From Plasmopara viticola (Eukaryota > Oomycota > Peronosporomycetes > Peronosporales > Peronosporaceae), in NCBI GenBank assembly GCA_001695595.3, contig MBPM02000007.1:558001-622000 (forward strand): DNA of 64,000 bases, given 5' to 3'. Made by a program: the position numbers and the translations under genes. The notes beneath the pieces are model-generated. The model was not told the origin of the DNA, searched no databases, and was given only the letters and a program-made list of their open reading frames with translations. Shown piece by piece: positions 45,355-55,764 of this stretch (positions are counted from its first letter, which is position 1; every line of letters begins with the position of its first letter).

Positions 45355-45954
45355 ACGCATCGACACATTGACATAGCTATATTAAAAGCAAAACATATGA
45401 CAACATGACAATTTGCAATATGAGCTCACTCATCTTGAGTCAGCGATGCAATTTCTTCTGTAACTTGAACACTTGTTAGCAACGAACGCACACTTGGTTA
45501 GCCAAGCAATAAAACCTTTATCGCTAGCAAAAATCCACTTGATGATTTTGGTGTGGTATTTTGATACGTCATCACAAACAAAAGGTCAGATCGACGAAGC
45601 TTTCCGTCGAGGAACGTTTTGATTTCAAGGTACATAAGTATTTGGAATATCTTGTGGGTACAGCCACTTCGCGTATTGTTTATCAAATTCCCAGATCTTA
45701 GCAATTTGCTTGCCACGGTACTTTACGAAATTTACTGCAAGCGTGTTTAATTTAGCCTATACACATAGGCAGCTTATCTGTAAAATGCATTTAAAAATAC
45801 AAGCTTCCACTGCGAGTAAGCTAAAAAAAACGCGAGATTTGAGAGATCAATGTCGCTATATGATATAGCTAATCTATGAGAGACTATATTACATGATGAC
45901 ATCCACTAGACGATGCTTTCTTAATTCACATACTGGGAGCATTAATCGACATCG
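45355..45954. other. no gene seen
   Basis: AT-rich spacer between the GIY-YIG remnant and repeat R copy 2. Confidence 0.3.
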
Positions 45955-46410
45955 ATATCGATATATCCTCTCCACCATCCATAAGAAAACCAATCAATTG
46001 ACCACAAGGACTTTAATCAATCACACCATACCAAATGTCGATCAATGGTGTCATTCGGGTATGTCACCTTGCTAATATACATACTGAAAGCATTAATATT
46101 GTTATATCTCTGCTTAAACTCATTGGATCTGCCTGTCATTGGATGTTGCTGGGACAAAAGATTTGTAAATTATGCAGATCAGAGGTCTCCTCATGAGCCC
46201 TATAGCATCTATATAACTTATGATCCAATGACCCAACAAGAAATATACTTGTCTGCAAGTATAATTTTCTCAGTCAATGATACATCATCTAGCATTGTTT
46301 TCTAATGGTGGAGCTACAACTTCAGTTTTTGTTAAGCCAGATTACCGCACCACGAAATGCGAGGAAATTGGCATTGCGATTCTCGTGTAAAGAATTGTCA
46401 TAAAGTTACC
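45955..46410 (+). repeat. repeat family R, copy 2
   Basis: Shares ccaatcaattgacc/aatcaat, ggatctgcctg...ggatgttgctgggacaaaag, aattatgcag, ccaatgac, ctcagtcaatgat and gattctcgtgtaa with copies 1 and 3. Same orientation as copy 1, opposite to copy 3, and it lies just outside the left inverted arm. Confidence 0.65.
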
Positions 46411-46949
46411 CTAGTGTGACAATATTTTTTTCTAAGGACAAAGGTAATTTACGATGCTCTGATGAATTCATACACTTGGCTATTGATTCAATCGATGGGA
46501 CGTAATTTGTCATGTTTAGAAAATATAAGAAGTTTCTATTCCGATGTTTATCTTCAGTAAGTATAATGCATTGGATATAAGAAATGACTTACTTAAGCGA
46601 TCATTATCGAATCCACAGAGAGCCGATTCTTGAAGCACAAAAATTGCGACTATCAGAAGAATTGAAAGGTTGAATTGGTCAAGCAGAAAATATACAAAGA
46701 AAAAAATACAAGGTTTCTCAATATCAAGAAGCGTATAGGGGGTCGAGAAAGCTCGAGTGGAGATTAGTTCATGAAACCTCGAACATCTTTTTTCGAGAAC
46801 AATCTCCAGGTCTCAGTATTTTTTCTATTGTGCTGATTGTTTATTACAATATAGAAAATATCAGCATATCCAATATTTAATTTTGAAAAGTGTTCTGTCG
46901 CAATCTGCACCCCTGCATGCTGCAAGGCTACATCTTGCTGCCGGAACTA
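46411..46949. other. no gene seen
   Basis: AT-rich spacer leading into the left inverted arm; nothing recognisable. Confidence 0.3.
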
Positions 46950-48225
46950 TCGTGGTCGCGTGAGCAAAGTCAATGCGATTGTTAAACTCCTTGTAGAATC
47001 AGTTCCTCAAACAGCCGCCAAGCCATTTGTACATTTCGCCGCCGAACCCGCTGTAAAAGCAGCTGTAAGAGCCGCCGCCGACGGTTGTTGAGACCATTGT
47101 TGAAGCGCTTGCAACTGAAGTGGTCGTTAAGGCAGGTATTGATCGAAATATTCATTATGTATACATCTATATCCATCGCGGGTGCCAATACGAATTTTAG
47201 ATCAAGAATCATGCTAATGGCGCTGGTAATGTAGGCTACTCATAATGCGGAGAAGGTAAAGAACATTTTTATAATGTGAAAATGCGCATGTATAAATCAC
47301 AAATTCGACTTCACTGAGACGCTTTTATGATAAGTACTTTTATTTGCAATTCACGGAGAAAGAGGTCCGCGAGTTCATTTGCTTTCTCGTTGGTCGCTAT
47401 CTACCGTTTCGGATGACGGGTATAAAATTATACTAATGATTAGTGGACAGGGAGGATTGGGTTAAAGCCCTCTGGCTAGTCTCATGAAAGCTGCATTTGG
47501 TTAAGATCATATTGGACTTCTGAGTAACATGATGCAAAAAAAAGTTGGCCCGAGTAGATTTGCCATCTAGCAAACTGTTCGCTGCGATGATATGTCTCAT
47601 AACATTCCTCGACCAGGTATCTCATAAAAGACTACTCGTGTTAACATTTCATTCTGACGAAGCTGGTAACGTTCGGCGTCTGATGATTGTTAAATTTCGT
47701 ATACAAGTCTTTGATAACGAAGTAGACGAACAACTTGAGCATAAAGCAACATATTAAGAGTTTGCCACATTCTTACATAAATCCCGTTAAAAGTATAACA
47801 GAAATAAGCCAAATACGCATGCAAGAAGGTGACAGCATTTGCTCCACAGTTATTCATTGAATGAAAAAGTTAGTCTCGCGCGGCTGCTAATTGCCGGTAC
47901 GAATTGGTATAAGAAACGTAGCATATGAAGAAGGGGCAGGTATATCAAGGTCTGAAATGCGGAGACACTTGCTCGTTTCGATGCAAAAAAATCAAATTAG
48001 ATAAATCACAATTGATGTCACAAGAGATCGAGCGCACTCATGTTGAAATCTAGTATGTCGAAATGAAAGTTTGCACGCATTGTAGAGATAAATGCGAAGG
48101 ATATACGAAGGATCGGTGATAAAACTACGAATGCAATGCCAGAAGCACCAGACGATGCTTCATCAATGCTATAATAGTGCTTAAACTCATTGATGTGTAT
48201 TATACTATTAATGGATACCGGTATC
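46950..48225 (+). repeat. left arm of a long imperfect inverted repeat
   Basis: Aligns with the reverse complement of about 50900-53660. Clear matching blocks: gggtgccaatacgaa...gatcaaga (47180) with 53460-53520; tataagaaacgtagcatatgaa (47910) with 51167-51190; aaggtctgaaatgcg (47950) with 51137-51152; and agagatcgagcgc(a/g)ctca (48020) with 51050-51066. The left arm lacks about 1.3 kb present in the right arm (roughly 52.0-53.4 kb). The arms flank the CRN pseudogene. Confidence 0.75.
47335..47757 (+). pseudogene. SF3-type (D5-like) helicase remnant, left copy
   Basis: The plus strand reads KEVREFICFLVGRYLPF, then in another frame IILMISGQGGLG with a stop exactly after the last Gly, then SPLASLMKAAFG and GLLSNMMQKK. 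The final frame gives DEAGNVRRLMIVKF and DNEVDEQLE. This is the order of a superfamily-3 viral helicase: Walker A (GxGxxGK[S/T], here broken at the Lys), the helix after it, and the sensor/Arg-finger segment 'RR+-V+F'. The primase half found in the right copy is missing. Multiple frame changes; dead. It belongs to the inverted-repeat arm. Confidence 0.6.
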
Positions 48226-48308
48226 GTCTGAAATCAGCTTTAAAGCCTACTTTTTAACCTCTATCATCATTTCAAATAAATGAGATATCCTACAAATCCA
48301 AAGCGGTG

Positions 48309-50250
48309 ATGGTAAAGCTCTTCTGTGCCTTGCGGGAGGAAGCGCGTTCTCCGTGGTCATTGATGCGAGCCAGTCAGTAGGGGACTTGAAGAATGCGATC
48401 AAGGAAAAGAATGAGGGCATCACGTGCGACGCCGATCAATTGGATGCGTATCTGGCCAAGAAAGGTACCATATGGCTGACCGAAAATGACGTCAAAAGTG
48501 TGAGTGGGTCGAGTGGTCTAACACATTTAAAAGCTGCGCGAGGAAGCTCCGACGCGTCGGTTTGTCTGATGGTGAGATTGGAGAAGTGGATGAAGATAAG
48601 GAAGCAGCAGGGAATGGTCCTGTACACGTGTTGGTAGTGGTTCCGGCATGTACGACGAGCGTGGCGGATGTGTTGGCGCAAGGGGCGAGCATTGAGCAGT
48701 TCAACACTCCAATTGAGTTTGCCACCGCGAAATATGAAGGTGGTGTTCCTACAAGTTTCAAAACATACCGATCAGCCACTGTCGATGCATTTTTAGACGT
48801 CTCTTGCCTCATGATGGGGAGTATCTTCCGTTGATATTTGTCCGTGCGCCACCATTGTCCGGAAAGTCTGCCATGTGTGATCTACTCTACAACCATATCG
48901 TGCGCTCCAAGCCGGATGCACTTGTTGCGCGAGTGCTTGCGAATGTGATTCCTAAGTCTTTCGCATTTTGTGAATACTTTAACTTAAGCTACAACTTCGA
49001 TTTTCAAGCATTCTGTGCGCTTAACTACGATGGAGTGGTTTTGATTGATGAAGCTCAATCACGTACGACGATGAGCTGCTTTGAATGGGTTATTTAAAGA
49101 ATACATTGGAAGGGAGATTGCCAGGCCTAAGGTTTGTTCTTTTCTCGTCATACGGCAGTTTCGACATTTACCGGAAGCACATACGCACTGGAATTTCTAT
49201 CCTCGTCCCCGTGGAGAATACTTTTGGATTCAAAGCGACGCAATCGAATCCTGGTCTGCAGCTCTCGCGTGTGGAACTGGACGAAATGGTTTGTGGCAGC
49301 ATTGGTTCAACTGTGTGTGACCTCATTTGGATCCTGTGCTCTGGTCATATGGGGAATGCTCGGGCAATGCTTAACCTTTTGCGCGACAAATTTGGTGCAA
49401 CGACGCAAGGATCCGTCGGTGCTGAAAATCCAGAGGTGGAACTTCGGTCAATCAGCTTGCTACAATACATTCAGTCCAGTTATCGCGGCATTCTAACTGT
49501 TGATGCTTTTCAGCGAATGTTTTAGGGTCATGAACTGTCAGACGAGTTGAAGTCGAAGATGAGCGAAGTCATGAATAGAGTTGCTTCAGGCAAGATTGTG
49601 CTCGCACCTGATGGGGAGCAAACTCCCAGAAGTCGTCTGGCAGTAGAATTGCTCACCCGATTCGGCTTCCTCTACGAGGATCACGACAAGCAGCTCCAGT
49701 TTGCATCAAACATGCACCTGAAGATTTGGCTGAAGTCAAATCGGTTGGATCCAATCGAACATCTGGATATGAACATCTCGCATGACGATTGCCTTGTCGC
49801 ATGTCTAAAAAAATGCGCGCTTCACAACTGCAGCAGCTTGCGACTAGAAACTCCAACGACGTTGCTCGAGAGCGCCAAATGCAAATGGAGTTGTACAACG
49901 CGACCACTTTAAATTTGCCGCCAGAAGTGCTAGTTACTCCAGAATGGCGCACGAGTGATAAGAAAGGTTTCGTTGATTTGGTTATTCGTGGTGCAAATAT
50001 CCTCTGGTTCTGGAAGCTTCTTGTGAGCGGAGACGATCGTGTAAGCCGTTCAACACGATTTGAACTTGGTGGCAAGTTCTATGAAAGCCTGACGAGGAAT
50101 GTCAGGTATGTGCTCATCGACTTCCGTCAGAACAAGGGGATTCGACACTAGAACCATGGGTTTTTGTATGTGACATTCGTAGATTCGTTCTCCAAGGCAA
50201 GGATTTTTGGCCTTCGTCATGACGAAGTCACTGTGGAAGTGGCGAGCTAA
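48309..50250 (+). pseudogene. Crinkler (CRN) effector pseudogene, NTPase plus nuclease-like type
   Basis: All landmarks of a CRN gene are in order across 1.94 kb, but the frame changes near 48330, 48550, 48820, 49075 and 49800, with in-frame stops at 49523-49525 and 50149-50151. The N-terminal header starts MVKLFCA, is followed by DASQSVGDLKNAIKEKN, and carries LDAYLAKKG in the LFLAK position; VHVLVVVP marks the DWL-type junction. An NTPase part has a P-loop (APPLSGKS) and Walker B (VVLIDEAQ). The C-terminal part (TPEWRTSDKKGFVDLVIRGA and YVLIDFRQNKGIRH) matches the restriction-nuclease-like domain described for CRN proteins. CRNs are host-directed effectors translocated into plant cells. A terminal TAA at 50248 fits the original stop. 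GC content is higher than in its flanks. No product is expected. It sits between the arms of a virus-derived inverted repeat. Confidence 0.85.
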
Positions 50251-50899
50251 AATCTATTCAGGATTTACATTTTTAAAGCAAAATTGTGCGTATTTCATGG
50301 GAAAGTGCGATGCAAGCCTCACTCAATGAATTGTACAATATGACGATGCGCTGCCGTTGAAGATAAAGTAGTTTAATGGTGATTCGAAAATCAGCGCCAA
50401 TCCAAGAGCGAAAGCAGAGGTAATTAATCAGTGCGACTCAATTGTTGTTTGGCTTTCATGTAAGCTGGCAGTGTTGGGTCGTTGCGTGATATATTCGACG
50501 ACTAGTTCCTCATTGACTTCGACGAAGGTGCTTCGGCACCTCATTACTGCATTAGGATCCAAAGTCGATTAGCTCTGGCATTCGGCCGATATGTGGGGCG
50601 TTCACCAACTTTTACTTGAAAGGACGAACAATAACTGCGCTAAATCATTCACGGGAGCTTGATGCAAACCAGGACAAGTGTTGCACAGCCCAAAGAAAGG
50701 CCGATTGCGGCATCACTTTTCAAGGCAATGCTGAAGTTCATGTCGACACTTGCATGATCACCACTTTAAATGAGACAGCGAATGCAAATTTGTGAGATCG
50801 GAGTTGATAAAACCACACCTTCTAAGCCTCTCTTGATTTGGTACGAAATAACCTCAACTGACAGACAACCGGCGCCAAAATTGTACCGGTACCGATCAA
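50251..50899. other. non-arm spacer right of the CRN pseudogene
   Basis: About 650 bp without homology to the left side. The plus strand contains a weakly coherent stretch (TSSSLTSTKVLRHLITALGS near 50500) but no recognised domain. Possibly residue of another insertion. Confidence 0.3.
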
Positions 50900-53660
50900 T
50901 AGTAATAGCTCTAATGATGAAGCGATATTTTAAAATTGATGAAGTATCAATTGGTGCTTTTGGCATTGCTTCGTAGTCCAAAAAGCGATCCTTCTTGTCT
51001 TTATCTCCACAACGCGTGCAAATTTTCATTTCGGCATCCTTGATTTAAGTGTGAGCGCGCTCGATCTTTTGCGGCTCTTAGGGCATTCATACAATCCTAA
51101 CTTTATTTACATCCAAATGAGCAAGTGTCTCGCATTTCAGACCTTAAGATTTCTGCCCCTTATTCATATGCTACGTTTCTTATAGCAAGTCCGTTTCTAT
51201 TATTCGCAGTCTCGCGGAAGTTATTACTTCTATCAGTGAATGGCTGTGGAGCAACCTCTTGTTTGCGTATTTGGTATGTACTCGAGATACTTTAAACGGC
51301 ATCGATGCAAGAACGTTGCAAATTCTTGATCTTTAGTCTTCTACACTTGTCCATATCTACTTCATTATCAGGGACATGCTTACCAAATTCAACAATCGTC
51401 AGATGACGAACGAATTCACCAGCTTCGTCTTTGCGATTCAGCATATAATCCGAGTTGATTAGAGTGAAAATTGGCATTTCTATGGATCCTTAATCCCTTG
51501 ACAGGTGATGGATTAAAACCACGAGTAACCATTGATTATATATCTGATCGAAAAAGCGCCTTAGCGATGCTATGAGGCAAGTCATCGCAGCAAACGGTTT
51601 GCTTCATGGCAAATTCACCAAAAACAAATTTTTCCTTGCATCTAACTACTCATAAGTCCGATCTGATCGCAAACATTTTTTGAATCAACCAAAAGGGTAG
51701 AACCTGTTCTTCCCTGTCCATGAATCATTAGCATGAAGTCAAACTTGTTATCCAAGATGAAAAGACACCGACCAATAAAAAATTATATTAACTCGCGGTC
51801 CTCTAAATTACAAATAAAAGTACTTATCAAACAGCATTGCTCGAACTTCAGCTTTCGTGTTTCGAGCCTGAATTCCCTTTGGGACAAAGCCTGCCAATCT
51901 TAATTATCAAACTCGTTGCTGAAACCATTAAAGTTAGAATCTAATTTTATAAATGCAAGTTCGAAGTGGACCGTATATTTGTTGAAATGTAGCGATTCGT
52001 CAGATTCTTTCTTTGATGCCAAGTTATATGATTTGCCGTTCGCCAAAATATGATGCCGTTGGATCTTTGTCCTTTAAGGTGTTGTGGTCAATTGTCAGGC
52101 GCTCACAGATTGCCCCTGATCCATGTGAGCGTCTGTATTTGTCGTCAACGATTTTGATTAAATTCAATTTTAGCCGCTGAGCATCAGTTAGTTCCCGTCT
52201 TGCTTGTAATACCACTATTTTTTTATCGACAACAGCGAACGTTTCCATATATTTTGCTACAAAATCTTTTTTATCAACTCAGATCTCATTTTCCCCGTCG
52301 AGACCAGCGAATAGCCTTGATCTCCCTCGGGGCATGAAAACAGTTCCACCAAGTGCATTGCTTTTCATAACTGTAGATCAAATGAATTGTTTCGTCCGAT
52401 CGTGAATTCTGGTTGCAAACAGAGCAGATGCGATTATCCAAACCTTTGACATAAACGAAATTGCCTTTAAATTCACGTCCATAATTATCGAATTTTGATA
52501 TATCGGAATCTGGAAGTTTGTTGATCTTTTGTCGATGAGCTCAAAACTCGACTTGGCGAAGATTTCTTGCGGCTCATCAACTGAATTGATCCCTACATCA
52601 TTGGTCAAACATGATCAGTGTTTTCAAATCAGCAGCTGTATTCAACCAGCAACGCATTCGTTAAATAGTTCGATTACTTCATTGACATTCTCTGGTTTGT
52701 TTTCTCCTAAAATGAGAATGATTTATTGCTGTGTTATGGCTGGAGATTAGTAGACGATCTTAGAACTTGATGTAAGAGTCACCGACACCGCTGATTTGTG
52801 TGAAAGACTCCATCACCATGTGTTTGGCAATAGAATTTCGCAACGGTAAACCCAATGTTGGTAACGATATGCTTGAACAACTTGGAACCAATCTTCAATT
52901 CACGTGATCGATTAATCACAAAAAATATAATGTTTTCTTCGTAGATAGCATAGTTGCAATCGATATACTCAAGTGCGTCTTAAATGCGACCATATAATCA
53001 GTAGCCATTTAAATAACCAATTCATCAGTCGTCATCTTATGTGCACCGAATGCCGTATCGGTGTGCTTGTGATTGCCAAAAAGCTTGATTAAATCTACGT
53101 CTTTACTAATCTACGCTGCGTTTTTACTGTTAAGATATAATTGTTATAAATCAAATACGCTGAAAATCTATACTAATGCTAGTGCTGTCCTACCAAGCTT
53201 TCTTACAATAAAATAAGTTAAAGCACAATATTTCTCATTTTTGTCTAGTCTATTTCTGTAATTTTAATCATATAAAGCGGCTTTACCAAGGAGTCTTCTT
53301 CGTTACTCAAAGTAACAAATGCAAATCCACCAGCATGACTGTATCGCCGAACGAAAAAAAAAGTTTCTTTTGCCATTGCCATGCCATCTGCAGCACGCGT
53401 GAATCCTTCACAGCATAAATATATTCTTCGCCTTCTCCCTATAGTAAGTAGCTTACGTTACCAACGCCACTAACTTTGCTCTTGATCCAATGTTCGTATT
53501 GGCACCCAAGATGGACAACGTTGCATTTATATTTAAGACTTTGATCGTCAACTGGCTTGACGATCGCTTCAGGAATTGAATTCACAACTGCTTTGACAGA
53601 CGCTTAAGCAACAATCTTAAAAGCGCGTTCGACGATGGCACTAACAAGTAGCAGAGAGAA
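50900..53660 (-). pseudogene. viral primase / SF3 helicase gene remnant, right copy and inverted arm
   Basis: Read on the minus strand from about 53660. An opening segment (KAVVNSIPEAIVKPVDDQSL) is followed by VINRSRELKIGSKLFKHIVT (about 52900) and then a zinc-binding part (DNRICSVCNQNSRSDETIHL and CTWWNCFH, about 52440-52340) typical of primase-helicases. A P-loop segment FDFMLMIHGQGRTGS (about 51735-51690) is followed by the sensor segment EAGEFVRHLTIVEFGKHVPD (about 51420-51360). A last Cys pair (MKICTRCGDKDKKDRF, about 51029-50980) closes it. This order fits D5-like primase/SF3 helicases of large DNA viruses and Polinton/PLV-type elements. Many stops and frame changes; not functional. It is more complete than the left copy. 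The exact virus group cannot be told. Confidence 0.55.
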
Positions 53661-54373
53661 TTAATTTTCTTGCGGTGTCACACTCTGGAACGGTCCAGCA
53701 CAAGTCACATTAAGGTTGAAGTATCGAGGAATGCTCAATACCAGGGCTCCAACACTTGAGTCTATTGATTCTGATCGATATATGTTCTCTGATATAATAC
53801 ATATCGTATGATGATTGGGCAAGTGTATAAGATTGTTTTCTCAAAGACTAATGCTTTTTATATTGTCTCGACAATCAATGAGCTGCGAGTCAGATGACAA
53901 CAACACAAAAATGACTACAACAATTATCGAAACGGAAATTGCCGCACCTTGAGTTTCCATCCGCGTTGTGCACGGACTCGATAGCTTTAAGTTATGCATT
54001 TAGAGATATATGAAGCTGTTGATTGCGAGCACCTTTCGTCAAAAGAGCGTTATGGATCAGTAAGCTCTGATGTTGAAATTTATCATCCGCCTTTAATTTG
54101 GATGCGCTGCGAATATGACGCTGAAGTGACTTTTGTGTGAAAGTGTGCAGGTAAAAATGTGCATTCAAAGAGGAAGCACCACGAGCTCTCAAGGAGACAC
54201 CAAAGGTTCGTCAGTCGAGACGCGTAATGATCGCATCTATTTTTAGCTTTGTGTCTGATGAATTTGCGGGTGCTTCTCTTTGATTGAAGTGATAGCTATT
54301 CGATTAGAACCACCTGATCTTGTCGAAGGAGTGTATAATGTTTTCGGACCTCGAAAAGAAGATTGTATTTTCT
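53661..54373. other. spacer between right arm and repeat R
   Basis: A minus-strand segment near 53750-53680 (GALVLSIPRYFNLNVTCAGP) looks like further element coding sequence in front of the primase remnant; the rest shows nothing recognisable. Confidence 0.3.
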
Positions 54374-54906
54374 GATTGAATTATATCGAACAATTACACG
54401 AGAAGCGATCATAATGCAAATTTATAGCGATTTAACGTGTTCTAATTTGTCTTAGCAAAAAGCAAAGCTGTAGCTTCTTTATCAAAGAAAGATGATAGAC
54501 GGTGATGAATAATATTGACTGAGGTATTTTTACAAGTAACTATTATTTATGTAGAGTCATTGGACAATGGAAAAAAAGGTACTGTTAAACCAATAAACAG
54601 ATCTTACAGCTGCATAATTGATCAAAATCTTATCCCAGCAACATCTAAGTCCAAGCAGATCCAATAAATTTTACTTAAGCTATCACATTTTTGATGTCTT
54701 TCAGTCATTTCGGTATCAAAACCAATATCAAAACATCGCGGCATTTGTTCCTACAAATTGACCGCTTTAACACTGATTCGTTGAGGTTTTTCATCGATTT
54801 ATGCATAGGATTTTTTTCTAGGTTAATTGATTGGATTTTACCATGGCCATAACGACTCCAATACCTCGTCTCGGTATCGAAGCAATATCGCTGATGCCGT
54901 ACCGAT
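54374..54906 (-). repeat. repeat family R, copy 3 (inverted)
   Basis: The reverse complement aligns to copies 1 and 2 along about 500 bp, ending atcgcttctcgtgtaat. With copy 2 at 45955-46410 it frames the inverted arms and the CRN pseudogene, in the manner of terminal inverted repeats. Confidence 0.7.
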
Positions 54907-55764
54907 ATTTGATTTTTGGTCGGTATAAATCTTGGGATCGGAAGTGAATGATTTGTATTCTAAGGGTTTTTTCGGCAATCTGGTCATTAAACGGGGTGTT
55001 TGATTATAGTGTCATTTCCTTGCGACGCATGAGACCATAACATAACGTTTCAGAGGGATGCCGCACATCGGTGTTTCTCTGTATCGGAAATCACTGTTTG
55101 AGGTGATTGTGGTGATAAAGGTGCCAATGCCATCATCGATTGAGCAAGGGTACTATTTGAGTAAAGGTAGTGAATGATTGATATAGAGCCATTGATCGGT
55201 ATGAAATTGTTGATAAAATCTTAGTGATATACCGGTTTTTCTCTTGATTACAGGAGCGGACAAACTGTATTTTTTACGCTTCGTTTTCAAGCATTGCATA
55301 TAAAGGGCACGACAGTATATCTGACCACCCTTAGAGAGAGCCCTGTAGTACCTCACAACTAATTTTATTAATCACGCTTTCGCAATGCTTTTACCGCCTA
55401 ATGAGCAAGCGTATAATACACCAAAGGAAGCCAAGGCTTTGGTGCAACAACATGCTTGTCAGGAGGCTTATGAGGAAAGCGCACTCGTAAGGTAATTTTC
55501 GAATTTATAGAATACAAGTGCATAAACGGCCCGCATCCGATATCTTAAGGGTAGTATACGTAATGTAAAGTAATCTAAAATAACGACTTTACAGTAGAGT
55601 AAAGGGTGACGGAGGTGATATAGGTGATGTAAATTAACCGCAAAATGGGATTAAGCCAATAAAATAAGGGGTGATGACCAGTTAGCGAAAAAGTGGTGTA
55701 TATATACCGATTCTCGGTTCAATTCTAACATTATTTGTTAATTTGAAGTCTGCTTTAACTCGAC
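54907..55764. other. no gene seen; 3' flank of the bZIP gene
   Basis: AT-rich. A minus-strand frame at 55153-55356 has no motif. tacgtaatgtaaagtaat near 55558 is the only short repeat-like string. Confidence 0.3.
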
